Assembly: GCA_903933585.1 (NCBI GenBank)
Contig: CAIZKO010000076.1
Span: 1 to 48,366 of the forward strand
Source: an uncultured Actinomycetes bacterium
Lineage (GTDB): Bacteria; Actinomycetota; Actinomycetes; Nanopelagicales; Nanopelagicaceae
Length of the DNA stretch: 48,366 nt
Direction of reading: 5' to 3'
Below are positions 28,718 to 36,956 of this stretch, piece by piece. The notes under the pieces are model-generated. The model saw only the letters and a program-made list of their open reading frames with translations, was not told the origin of the DNA and searched no databases. The translations under genes and the position numbers were made by a program. Each line of letters begins with the position of its first letter. The first letter of the stretch is position 1.

Positions 28718-28756
28718 CGAAGAGCTTCTTATCCTGCCGCTCGGATAAGTTCTTCG
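28718..28756 (+). promoter_or_regulatory. Imperfect hairpin between mshC and the HAD gene
   Basis: CGAAG ... CTTATCC TGCCGCTC GGATAAG TT CTTCG: a 7-bp inner stem and a 5-bp outer stem with internal loop. There is no following U-tract, so it is not a classical terminator. It lies 28 nt before the HAD ATG and could be an RNA processing or stability element or a dyad operator. The rest of this 87-nt gap shows nothing else. Confidence 0.35.
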
Positions 28757-28784
28757 AAGCCGTCTATCACTGGAGCCTTGAACA

Positions 28785-29462
28785 ATGGAAGCAGTTCTCT
28801 TTGATATGGACGGCACTCTCATCAACTCAGAGCCATACTGGTTGATTGCAGAGACCGCCCTCATGGCTCGATATGACCATCAGTGGACCGATGCAGATCA
28901 GGCGTATTGCCTGGGTGGCCCGCTTCCTAAAGTTGGCGCCTATATGTCTCGATTAGCCGCTGCTGCAGAAGATGCGCTCTACTTTGAAAATGAGTTGGTC
29001 CGATTAGTTGCAGAGCAATTCACCAAGGGTTTGGAGTTCATGCCGGGTGCACAAGCCTTAGTAGATGACCTCGTGCAATCCAAAATCCCGGTGGCCCTTG
29101 TCTCCGCTAGCCCACGCCTGCTCGTAGATTCGGCGATCTCGCTCTTACCACGTGGAACTTTCGTCACCAGTGTCTCAAGTCAAGATGTGAAGGTGAGCAA
29201 GCCAGATCCCGAGAGTTACATCAAAGCCGCAGTACACCTCGGAGTAGATATCACTCGGTGCGTCGTCCTTGAAGATTCTCGAACTGGTATTGACGCTGGA
29301 CTCGCCAGCGGAGCCGTCGTGATCGGAATTCCACATTTGATCACCTATCCGCCAACCCCTCGACTTCACTTACGTCGCGATCTTGCGGGACTTAAGACGA
29401 CGGATATTCGAGAGATTTTCCAGATCGAGAGCGAAGAGGCTAGTAATGCGACCAGAATTTAA
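28785..29462 (+). CDS. HAD family phosphatase (beta-phosphoglucomutase-like)
   Basis: Haloacid dehalogenase-type hydrolase of 225 residues. Motif I is LFDMDGTLINSEPYW, motif II LVSASPR, motif III Lys in VSKPDPESYIKAA and motif IV VVLEDSRTGIDAG. A helical cap lies at residues about 15-85. The family acts on sugar phosphates and similar small molecules, and the substrate is unknown. Its end overlaps trmI by 17 nt, so the two are co-transcribed. Confidence 0.87.
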   Translation: MEAVLFDMDGTLINSEPYWLIAETALMARYDHQWTDADQAYCLGGPLPKVGAYMSRLAAAAEDALYFENELVRLVAEQFTKGLEFMPGAQALVDDLVQSKIPVALVSASPRLLVDSAISLLPRGTFVTSVSSQDVKVSKPDPESYIKAAVHLGVDITRCVVLEDSRTGIDAGLASGAVVIGIPHLITYPPTPRLHLRRDLAGLKTTDIREIFQIESEEASNATRI

Positions 29463-30303
29463 TTACGGCGACCGAGTTCAGCTCACCGATGCCAAGGGAA
29501 AGTTGCACACCATTACTCTCAAAGAGGGAGGGGAGTGGCACACGCACAAGGGCTGGCTTATCCATGATCAGATTGTTGGAGCGCCTCAAGGTTCTGTTGT
29601 AGAGACGACCGCCGGCTTAAAATTCTTGGCCTTCAAACCCCTGCTCGGTGATTACGTTCTCTCTATGCCACGCGGAGCAACGATCGTCTATCCAAAGGAT
29701 GCCGCCCTCATAGTTGGCTTTGCAGATATTGCACCTGGATTGCGAGTACTCGAAGCTGGAGTCGGATCCGGAGCTCTCACAATCTCGTTGCTGCGCGCCG
29801 TCGGTCCAACTGGAGCCGTCGACTCGTACGAGCGACGCGCAGAGTTTGCTGAGATTGCCACCAAAAATATTCACAATTACTTTAATGGAGCACCAGAGAA
29901 CTGGACTCTCACTCTCGGATCGGTGCAAGATAAATCGAGCGAAGTTAAATACGATCGAATCGTGCTCGACATGTTGGCGCCATGGGAGTGTGTTGAATTG
30001 GCAGATAGCGTTCTGCATCCCGGGGGAGTTTTGTTAGCCTATGTCGCAACTACGACGCAATTGTCGGCGATGGCCGAGGCGATTAAGGAATCTGGACGCT
30101 TCACGGAGCCCGAGAGCAGCGAATCGCTGGTTCGCCAATGGCATCATGAAGGGCTAGCAGTGCGCCCCGTGCATCGCATGATTGGACACACAGGTTTTCT
30201 CATCCAAGCTCGACATTTAGCACCTGGCGTTACTGCGCCTTTGCGTCGGCGCCGTCCATCAAAGGGTGCTTATGGCCTTCCTGAAGACGAGAGCGTTATT
30301 TAA
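29446..30303 (+). CDS. trmI: tRNA (adenine-58-N1)-methyltransferase
   Basis: Methylates A58 in the T loop of tRNAs using SAM. With the chosen start it has 285 residues. The N-terminal small domain (FNYGDRVQLTDAKGKLHTITLKEG) is followed by a Rossmann domain with RVLEAGVGSGALTISLL and VLDMLAPWECVE. ATG 29446 has AAGAGG 7 nt upstream and matches the family start. The track start at 29383 adds 21 residues inside the HAD gene. It overlaps the convergent FKBP gene by 8 nt. In related genomes proteasome genes follow trmI, but here they do not. Confidence 0.93.
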   Translation: MRPEFNYGDRVQLTDAKGKLHTITLKEGGEWHTHKGWLIHDQIVGAPQGSVVETTAGLKFLAFKPLLGDYVLSMPRGATIVYPKDAALIVGFADIAPGLRVLEAGVGSGALTISLLRAVGPTGAVDSYERRAEFAEIATKNIHNYFNGAPENWTLTLGSVQDKSSEVKYDRIVLDMLAPWECVELADSVLHPGGVLLAYVATTTQLSAMAEAIKESGRFTEPESSESLVRQWHHEGLAVRPVHRMIGHTGFLIQARHLAPGVTAPLRRRRPSKGAYGLPEDESVI

Positions 30304-30805
30304 CCGCCAAGAGATCTACGACGAATACTAAGGTCTCGTTAGCGGGAATATTACCCGCGCCTTGCGCTCCGTATGCCAGCGCAGGTGGAATGATGAAGAG
30401 CCGGCGTCCACCTATCTTCATTCCGGGAATACCTTGCTGCCATCCTGGAATCAAATTTGCTAGCGGCGCGGTGAAAGGTTGGGCTGTCCACGAAGTTTGA
30501 TACACAACTCCGGTCTTCCAGGACATTACGACATATTGCGCAGTAACCGTGGAGGAGGTGATCGCGGCAGCTCCCGATCCGACAATTATATCTTTCGAGA
30601 TGAGGCTTGCTGGGGCTGCTCCAACTGGTTTTCCAATTACCGGAGCCACTCCTGGCGTTGCTGAAACCGAAGGCAGTTCAGTGGTCAAGGTATTTGCCTT
30701 TCCTGAAGATTGAGAGGTCGAGTGCGCACCGATGGCCACTCCTAGAACGATGATGAGAAGAATTCCGACGGCGATGACGATTTTTCTCTTCTTTAAGAAT
30801 TCCAT
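30296..30805 (-). CDS. Membrane-anchored FKBP-type peptidyl-prolyl isomerase
   Basis: A 169-residue protein with an N-terminal membrane anchor (KIVIAVGILLIIVLGVAIGA, residues about 8-28) without a lipobox Cys. A Ser/Thr/Pro-rich linker follows, and the C-terminal FKBP domain has VTAQYVVMSWKTGVVYQTSW, GWQQGIPGMKIGGRRLFIIPP and AYGAQGAGNIPANETLVFVVDL. It likely speeds prolyl isomerisation of exported proteins outside the membrane. AAGGAGAAG precedes the ATG. In other actinobacteria an FKBP gene lies between pafA and pafB on the same strand. Here it faces away from pafB. Confidence 0.9.
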   Translation of the reverse strand: MEFLKKRKIVIAVGILLIIVLGVAIGAHSTSQSSGKANTLTTELPSVSATPGVAPVIGKPVGAAPASLISKDIIVGSGAAAITSSTVTAQYVVMSWKTGVVYQTSWTAQPFTAPLANLIPGWQQGIPGMKIGGRRLFIIPPALAYGAQGAGNIPANETLVFVVDLLAVK

Positions 30806-30833
30806 GAATCTTCTCCTTAGAAATCAGGTGGTG

Positions 30834-30839
30834 ATAGTA
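30834..30839 (-). promoter_or_regulatory. Candidate -10 box for the FKBP gene
   Basis: Minus-strand TACTAT about 28 nt before the FKBP ATG, leaving a short leader that contains the AAGGAGAAG ribosome site. It sits back to back with the pafB box in the 55-bp divergent gap. Confidence 0.35.
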
Positions 30840-30848
30840 GCAAACGCA

Positions 30849-30854
30849 TAGAGT
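30849..30854 (+). promoter_or_regulatory. -10 box of a leaderless promoter for pafBC
   Basis: TAGAGT, 6 nt (ACGGGT), then the GTG start of pafB at 30861. There is no Shine-Dalgarno sequence. The same arrangement occurs at rpe with an identical hexamer. Confidence 0.6.
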
Positions 30855-30860
30855 ACGGGT

Positions 30861-31787
30861 GTGTCAGACCAGAAGACCGAACGGCTCATCAACCTCACGA
30901 TGGCGCTCCTTGCCACGAAGCGCTTTCTCAGCAAGGGTGAGATATTTCAACAGGTCGCTGGATATGTGGGCACTCCCGAGACAAAAGAGCGCATGTTCGA
31001 GCGTGACAAGGATGATCTACGCAAGCTCGGCATCTCCATACAAGTCGGAACTCACGACCCACTCTTTGATGACGAACCGGGATACCGAATTCTAGAGAGT
31101 GAATATGAGCTCGATATTGGGGCACTCACTCCGACTGAACTGTCTTATCTCTCCTTGGCGGCAACCATCTGGCGCAATCAACTCTTCTCTGCCAGCGGTG
31201 CCCTGGCTCTAGTAAAGCTCGATGCTCTCGGTGGCACCGCTCTTCGCGAAGATTTCGGTCATGCCACGCTCTCGTTGGAGAACGAAACCCCACTCTTTCC
31301 CGCACTCTGGGACGCGCTCACCGAATCTCAAAACATCTCTTTCACCTACCGCAGCAAGATCACGAGCACTCGACATGTCTCGCCGTACGGTTTAACACTC
31401 TGGCACGGCACATGGTATCTAGCTGGAATAGATCTCGAGAAGAATGAGTTACGAGTATTTCGCGTATCTCGCATCACTTCTGAGATCACCCTTGAAGGAA
31501 AGATCGGAGCCTTTAAGGTTCCAGATGACTTTCGCATCGAACAACACCTCATCATGTTGCAGCCCGAACCACAGACGCACTTCACGGCACGTGTGCGAGT
31601 GGGTCGGTGCCACAGTCTGCGCTCCAAATCCAAGATCACTAATGTCGATGCCGAATGGGATCGTTTAGAGTTCTCGCTCGGAAATAACTGGCGCGAAGAG
31701 ATTCTTTGGTTTGGGGCGGATCTTGTTTTGGAGAGCCCCGCCGAAAACGCTGCGGAGATCATGGCACTTTTACGGAGCAAACTATGA
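30861..31787 (+). CDS. pafB: PafB, WYL-domain transcription regulator (DNA-damage response)
   Basis: The 308-residue protein has an N-terminal winged helix-turn-helix (ERLINLTMALLATKRFLSKGEIFQQV, ERDKDDLRKLGI) and a central WYL domain (ISFTYRSKI...VSPYGLTLWHGTWYLAGIDLEKNELRVFRVSRI). With PafC it forms the PafBC activator of the LexA-independent mutagenic DNA-damage regulon described in mycobacteria. The GTG start is fixed by the leaderless -10 box. Its stop overlaps pafC as ATGA. The pupylation genes that give it its name are not adjacent here. Confidence 0.93.
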   Translation: MSDQKTERLINLTMALLATKRFLSKGEIFQQVAGYVGTPETKERMFERDKDDLRKLGISIQVGTHDPLFDDEPGYRILESEYELDIGALTPTELSYLSLAATIWRNQLFSASGALALVKLDALGGTALREDFGHATLSLENETPLFPALWDALTESQNISFTYRSKITSTRHVSPYGLTLWHGTWYLAGIDLEKNELRVFRVSRITSEITLEGKIGAFKVPDDFRIEQHLIMLQPEPQTHFTARVRVGRCHSLRSKSKITNVDAEWDRLEFSLGNNWREEILWFGADLVLESPAENAAEIMALLRSKL

Positions 31788-32719
31788 GTGAGACCGCCCT
31801 AGACCGAGTGGCACGTGCCCTCAATTTGATTCCCTTTATCGCTAGCAACCCCGGATTGTCTGTGGTCGAAATTGCGTCACGATTCAATTCGACGCCAACA
31901 CAAATCTCCAAAGATCTATCGCTTCTTCACATGTGCGGGCTACCTGGTTACTCACATCTGGAATTGCTGGATATCGATTATGAAGATCCGAATTATGTAT
32001 CAGTTACAGAGGCGCAGGTCTTGGATCAGCCACGTTCGCTCACCCAGATCGAAGCGCTCACGCTCGTGCTAGGGCTGCAGTTGCTCGGTGAACTTGCCTC
32101 AGATCAGAGTGAAGCTCTTGCGATTTCTGCTTTGCAATTACGAATAAGCAATCTCTTTGGCGAACAGTTGGCTGGAAAGGTGACTGTAGCGGACGCTATT
32201 GTTGACTCACCAATAGCAAGAAAGATTTCTCAAGCGATATCTCACCATCAGCACTTGGTCATTCATTACACCTCTGCTTCGAGTGATTCAGTGAGTGACC
32301 GTGAAATATTTCCGCTGGAGATTAATTACCATAATGGAATTGGGTATTTGAGCGCCTTTGCTACCGAAGCTAGGGAGTTGCGCACCTTCCGCTTGGATCG
32401 CATAGACGCAATCTCCGTGGGCACATCAGATCCTGAATTTATCGAAACCGTAGTACGCCCAGGTGGCGGTCAAGAGTTAAGCGATATTGAAATTGAGATG
32501 GGGCGCGATGGCTTCTTCTTCATAGAAAAACATAACGAAATTGTTACCTCCTTCCACGAGATCGGGGAGCGCTTTCGAATAACGTTAAGGGTCACCCCTG
32601 GAGAATGGATAACCCGTACATTGCTGGCTTGGCCCAGCCAGATAACTGTTCTCCGTCCCACCGACCTCGCGGATGCTATTCGGGAACGAATCGCCAGCGC
32701 CTTAGCCAATTACCACTAA
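31784..32719 (+). CDS. pafC: PafC, WYL-domain transcription regulator
   Basis: Partner of PafB, 311 residues with the chosen start. N-terminal winged helix MSETALDRVARALNLIPFIASNPGLSVVEIASRFNSTPTQISKDLSLL is typical of PafC, and the WYL domain follows (LVIHYTSASSDSVSDREIFPLEIN...LRTFRLDRID). ATG 31784 overlaps the PafB stop. The ORF-track start at 31706 lies inside pafB and adds unrelated sequence. The two halves remain separate genes, unlike the fused PafBC of some Micrococcales. Confidence 0.93.
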   Translation: MSETALDRVARALNLIPFIASNPGLSVVEIASRFNSTPTQISKDLSLLHMCGLPGYSHLELLDIDYEDPNYVSVTEAQVLDQPRSLTQIEALTLVLGLQLLGELASDQSEALAISALQLRISNLFGEQLAGKVTVADAIVDSPIARKISQAISHHQHLVIHYTSASSDSVSDREIFPLEINYHNGIGYLSAFATEARELRTFRLDRIDAISVGTSDPEFIETVVRPGGGQELSDIEIEMGRDGFFFIEKHNEIVTSFHEIGERFRITLRVTPGEWITRTLLAWPSQITVLRPTDLADAIRERIASALANYH

Positions 32720-32748
32720 GATTGACCTACCTCGAGATTGGAATATAA

Positions 32749-32934
32749 ATGGGAGACCTTAAGCCCTGGCACATCGTTATCGTCGTACTTGTCTTTGTCG
32801 TTCTCTTTGGAGCGAAACGGCTTCCGGATTCCGCAAAGTCAGTCGCCAAGTCACTCCGTATTTTCAAGGACGAGCTGAAGACGCCAGAAGAGAAAAAACT
32901 AGATGGCGGTTCTTCTTCTACACCTTCCAACTAG
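32749..32934 (+). CDS. tatA: Twin-arginine translocase subunit TatA
   Basis: A 61-residue pore-forming component of the Tat export system for folded proteins. The N-terminal membrane helix ([16 protein letters not shown]) is followed by the FGAKRLPD hinge, an amphipathic helix ([16 protein letters not shown]) and a short charged tail. It lies 29 nt after pafC and 10 nt before tatC, the usual pafC-tatA-tatC order. No tatB is present, as is common when one TatA-type protein serves both roles or tatB lies elsewhere. Confidence 0.95.
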   Translation: MGDLKPWHIVIVVLVFVVLFGAKRLPDSAKSVAKSLRIFKDELKTPEEKKLDGGSSSTPSN

Positions 32935-32944
32935 GAAGTAGTCA

Positions 32945-33709
32945 ATGACCACTGAAGATAGTGGTCGGATGTCATTGCTGGAGCACTTTAGAGAGCTTCG
33001 CAAGCGCACTGTCCGTTCTGCTCTCGCGATCCTAGTATTCGGAACTGTTGGCTGGGTTTTTTATACCAAGATAGTTCGCATCCTCACCAAGCCGGTATGC
33101 GATCTCTCATTGGCACAGTCGACTCCACACCATTGCGGAGTGCTTTACATCGATGGCGTTCTCGGACCACTCAACTTGCAGATCTCGGTCGCGATCGTCT
33201 CTGGAGTAATTCTCGCCTCACCCATCTGGCTCTACCAACTCTGGGCCTTTGTATCGCCAGCTCTCCATAATCGGGAGAAGAGATACTCGATCCTCTTTAT
33301 TGCAGTAGCTACACCATTCTTCGTAGCCGGAGCAGCGCTGGCCTATTGGATTTTGCCCTTGGCGATCCGAGTACTCCTAGGATTTACCCCAACGACGCTC
33401 ACGAACCTCATTAAATTTAGCGACTACCTCACCTTCGTTCTCCACCTCATCCTGGTCTTTGGGCTCGCCTTTGAACTTCCCGTTCTGCTCATCGCTCTCA
33501 ACTTCGCGGGTGTTCTCTCTGGGCGCTCCATTCTCAAGCCATGGCGCTACGCGGTCTTTGGCATCACGCTCTTCTCTTCAACTTTCGTTCCGACGAGCGA
33601 TCCATTTACGATGGGAGTCTTAGCGCTGCCTCTCGTGGGATTCTATTTCGCGGCGGGGGGCATCGCACTACTCAACGATCGCCGCCGAGCATCGAAGATC
33701 GAAGAGTGA
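32945..33709 (+). CDS. tatC: Twin-arginine translocase subunit TatC
   Basis: Receptor subunit that recognises RR signal peptides. The 254-residue protein has the cytosolic N-terminal SLLEHFRELRKRTVRSAL, six predicted membrane helices, and the conserved VSPALHNREKRY and FGLAFELPVLL segments. AGGAAG precedes the ATG. Its stop overlaps the GTG of the next gene (GTGA). With TatA it forms a working minimal translocase. Confidence 0.96.
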   Translation: MTTEDSGRMSLLEHFRELRKRTVRSALAILVFGTVGWVFYTKIVRILTKPVCDLSLAQSTPHHCGVLYIDGVLGPLNLQISVAIVSGVILASPIWLYQLWAFVSPALHNREKRYSILFIAVATPFFVAGAALAYWILPLAIRVLLGFTPTTLTNLIKFSDYLTFVLHLILVFGLAFELPVLLIALNFAGVLSGRSILKPWRYAVFGITLFSSTFVPTSDPFTMGVLALPLVGFYFAAGGIALLNDRRRASKIEE

Positions 33710-34587
33710 AAGCACTTGTCGTCATCAACCCGCGCGCGGGTGGTGGCAAGGGATCGGTAATGGGGGCCAAAGTCCGTGCTCACTTTGCAGACCGCGAAGA
33801 TTCCATCACATATGTAGAGGCACAATCTTTGGCAGAATCTCTGAGTGAGATAACACAAGCATGTGCAACTTCACATTTTGAAGTACTGATCTGCATTGGT
33901 GGAGACGGCCTCATCCACGATCTCTTACCTGCCCTGATCGAGAATGATCTCCCTCTCTTGGTAATCCCTTCGGGCACTGGGAATGATTTTGCGCGGACTC
34001 TGGGTTTATATGGGAAGAAGCTGGCTCTGATCTTGGCCCAACCAGCACTCTCGAAACCGTCAAAGATTAATGTAGGGATGATAAAACACGCTGATAGGGA
34101 GACCCCTTTCGTTCAAATATTAAGCACGGGCTTCGACTCGGTTGTGAATGAGCGTGCGAATAATTTCAAGATAGTGCGCGGCAAGATCAAATACATTATT
34201 GCAGTTCTACAGAAAGTGTGGAGATTCCGCGCGCTGGAATTTGCCTTGGATATTGATGGAGTAATGCGCAAGCAGCGAGCGATGTTAGTCTGCGTCGCCA
34301 ACGGTCAGAGTTACGGCGGCGGAATGAAGATTGTTCCGCATGCTAAAGATGACGATGGTCTTCTCGATGTAATGATCGTAGATCGCGTCAATCCTTTCCG
34401 TCTTCTCATGGTCTTTCCACGTGTTTTTTTCGGGACACATGTGACACATCCGAAGGTTCACTTTTTCAGCGGCTCGCACATTAAGATCGTGGGGGATACC
34501 CAGGCGTACGCCGATGGCGAGCGAATCTCCGTACTGCCCGTGGAAGTCCGTATCTCTGGACATAGCCTGTCTGTCTACCGATTATGA
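33706..34587 (+). CDS. Diacylglycerol/lipid kinase family protein (YegS/DgkB-like)
   Basis: Predicted ATP-dependent lipid kinase of 293 residues. Motifs are VVINPRAGGGKG at the N-terminus, CIGGDGLIHDLL (GGDGx nucleotide loop), IPSGTGNDFARTLG, and AYADGERIS in the C-terminal beta domain. The GTG at 33706 overlaps the tatC stop. The track start at 33541 runs 165 nt into tatC and is not credible. A homologue sits between tatC and helY in other actinobacteria, and the substrate may be diacylglycerol or a phosphatidylinositol-type lipid. Confidence 0.9.
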   Translation: MKALVVINPRAGGGKGSVMGAKVRAHFADREDSITYVEAQSLAESLSEITQACATSHFEVLICIGGDGLIHDLLPALIENDLPLLVIPSGTGNDFARTLGLYGKKLALILAQPALSKPSKINVGMIKHADRETPFVQILSTGFDSVVNERANNFKIVRGKIKYIIAVLQKVWRFRALEFALDIDGVMRKQRAMLVCVANGQSYGGGMKIVPHAKDDDGLLDVMIVDRVNPFRLLMVFPRVFFGTHVTHPKVHFFSGSHIKIVGDTQAYADGERISVLPVEVRISGHSLSVYRL

Positions 34588-36956
34588 GTACACCTGCCGA
34601 ACGTTATGCGGCAGCTGCGCTAAGAAATTCCTTTAAGGCAACGAATGAATTCGCGGCTAAATTTGATTTTCCACTCGATGACTTTCAAATAAGTGGCTGC
34701 CACTCCTTGGAGGCAGGCAGGGGAGTGCTCGTGGCTGCCCCCACCGGCGCTGGTAAAACCGTTGTTGGAGAGTTTGCCGCATTTCTTGCAATGAGCCAAG
34801 GGAAGAAGTGTTTCTACACTGCTCCCATCAAGGCGCTTTCTAACCAGAAGTATTCGGATTTTAAGGAGATGTTTGGCGAGGCAAATGTGGGTCTGCTTAC
34901 CGGCGACACCAGCATCAATTCAGAGGCAAATATCGTTGTAATGACGACTGAAGTTTTGCGAAATATGATCTACGCGGATTCACGGACCCTCAACAACCTG
35001 CAATTTGTTGTGATGGATGAAGTGCACTACCTGGCCGATAAGTTTCGCGGTGCCGTTTGGGAAGAGATCTTGATTCATCTTCCAGAGAGCACACAGGTGG
35101 CTTCGCTCTCTGCAACGGTTTCAAATGCCGAGGAGTTTGGCGATTGGCTCAATGAGGTTCGCGGAAATACCGATGTCATAGTCTCTGAAACTCGCCCTGT
35201 TCCGCTCTATCAACATGTTCTCTTCAATAACCGATTACTGGATCTCTTTGTCGATGGCGGACGCGTCAACCCAGAAATTCTCCATCTTGAAAAGGAGAGC
35301 CACCGCAGAGTCGGCGGGTTGGCCCAACGTCACAAGACACGTGAATATGGTTGGAACGATCGTGGACCTAATGTCAAACAACTGAGTCGTCCAGATGTTA
35401 TTGAGAAATTGGATCGAGAAGGATTGTTACCGGCGATCACCTTTATCTTTTCCCGTAACGCCTGCTCCGCCGCGGTTCATCAATGTTTGGTAGCGGGCAT
35501 TCGCCTTACCAACGCTGAAGAACGGAGCATCATTCGCGAAATAGCCTTTCGCGCTACTTCCAATATCCCCGAAGAAGATCTCGTAGTCCTGGGTTTCGCA
35601 GAGTGGCTTGATGGATTAGAGCGCGGTATAGCCGCCCACCATGCCGGTCTGTTGCCGGCTTTCAAAGAGACAGTAGAAGAGCTCTTCCAACGTGGTCTCG
35701 TAAAATGCGTCTTTGCCACCGAAACCCTCGCCCTAGGAATTAACATGCCAGCTCGAACCGTTGTGCTTGAGAAATTAGTGAAATGGAATGGCGAAGCGCA
35801 TGTTGCGATCTCACCCGGTGAATTCACGCAGTTAACCGGCCGCGCTGGGCGTCGGGGGATTGACGTTGAAGGCAACGCCGTCATTTTGTGGAGCAAAGAG
35901 ATTGATTCGGGCTCCGTCGCGGGTCTGGCTTCCACACGTACATATCCTCTGAAGAGTAGTTTCAAGCCAACCTACAACATGACCATAAACTTGATATCAC
36001 GTTTTGGAAGTGTCAGCGCGCGCGAGTCCTTGGAATCATCTTTTGCGCAGTATCAAGCCGATAAGGCGGTCGTAGGACTCGCACGACAAATTAAGAGAAA
36101 TCACGGCGCCATCTCAGAGTTGCGCGAGACGATGATCTGTTATGCCGGTGATTTTGAGGAGTACGCGGAGATTCGCTCGGAGATTAAGACCATAGAGAAA
36201 TCTTTCGCAAAACTTACCAAGGCCAAGAGAGTGCTGGCCGAAGATGAACTTATTGCTGCCCGTAAGGCGCTGCGAACTCATCCCTGTCATTCGTGCGGAG
36301 ATAGGGAATCACATTCACGTATTGCTGAAAGAGTTGATCGCTTGGTCCGCGAAACTCGCGGCCTAGAAGAGCGTGTTAGCACTCGCACCGATCTGATTGC
36401 AAAGCGCTTTGATAAGGTCCAAATTATGTTGGAGCGTTCTGGATATCTCAAGAACGGATTGATAACCGAGTGGGGCACACTGCTCGCGAAGATTTACGGA
36501 GAGACCGATCTGCTGATCGCCGAACTTATTAAGCGGGGAAGTTTCGATACTCTCGACGGACCCGAGATGGTCTCCGTTCTCTCTGCCCTGGTATTTGAGG
36601 CGAGGCGAGATGAGTCTCCCAAGATACCTAGGGGAGCGGTAGAAGAATCCCTCAACGACCTTATCCACCAATGGTCACTCATCCACAGCAATGAGATCGA
36701 AATAGGACTGGAACCGATGCGCGAACCGGATTTGGCCTTCTGTTGGGTTTCTTATCGTTGGGCGAGTGGTCATTCCCTCGGTGCGATACTTAAGGGAACT
36801 GAGTTAACTGTCGGGGATTTTGTGCGATCGATGAAACAAATTATTGATTTGTTACGTCAAATTGGTAATGCTTCTCCGCATCTAGCGCAGACGGTAGAGA
36901 ATGCGCTAAAACGTATCGACCGGGGAATTGTTTCTTATGCGGGAATTGTCGGATGA
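34584..36956 (+). CDS. helY: HelY, Ski2/Mtr4-like DEVH-box RNA helicase
   Basis: Superfamily 2 helicase of 790 residues, shorter than the roughly 900-residue mycobacterial HelY. Motif I APTGAGKTVVGEF, Ia APIKALSNQKY, II MDEVHYLAD, III SLSATVSN, V ALGINMPARTVV and VI QLTGRAGRRGID are all intact. The C-terminal third (about 480-790) is helical with a CHSCGDRESH Cys/His pair, like the Ski2 C-terminal domain. It probably unwinds structured RNA in decay or maturation. ATGA overlaps join it to both neighbours. Confidence 0.93.
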   Translation: MSTPAERYAAAALRNSFKATNEFAAKFDFPLDDFQISGCHSLEAGRGVLVAAPTGAGKTVVGEFAAFLAMSQGKKCFYTAPIKALSNQKYSDFKEMFGEANVGLLTGDTSINSEANIVVMTTEVLRNMIYADSRTLNNLQFVVMDEVHYLADKFRGAVWEEILIHLPESTQVASLSATVSNAEEFGDWLNEVRGNTDVIVSETRPVPLYQHVLFNNRLLDLFVDGGRVNPEILHLEKESHRRVGGLAQRHKTREYGWNDRGPNVKQLSRPDVIEKLDREGLLPAITFIFSRNACSAAVHQCLVAGIRLTNAEERSIIREIAFRATSNIPEEDLVVLGFAEWLDGLERGIAAHHAGLLPAFKETVEELFQRGLVKCVFATETLALGINMPARTVVLEKLVKWNGEAHVAISPGEFTQLTGRAGRRGIDVEGNAVILWSKEIDSGSVAGLASTRTYPLKSSFKPTYNMTINLISRFGSVSARESLESSFAQYQADKAVVGLARQIKRNHGAISELRETMICYAGDFEEYAEIRSEIKTIEKSFAKLTKAKRVLAEDELIAARKALRTHPCHSCGDRESHSRIAERVDRLVRETRGLEERVSTRTDLIAKRFDKVQIMLERSGYLKNGLITEWGTLLAKIYGETDLLIAELIKRGSFDTLDGPEMVSVLSALVFEARRDESPKIPRGAVEESLNDLIHQWSLIHSNEIEIGLEPMREPDLAFCWVSYRWASGHSLGAILKGTELTVGDFVRSMKQIIDLLRQIGNASPHLAQTVENALKRIDRGIVSYAGIVG

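Noticed and set aside
33541-33705. N-terminal extension of the lipid kinase ORF
   Set aside because: It would overlap tatC by 165 nt. The kinase family starts at VKALVVINPRAGGGKG, matching GTG 33706.
35480-35965. 161-residue minus-strand ORF inside helY
   Set aside because: Antisense to helicase motifs V and VI of HelY, with no start signal.
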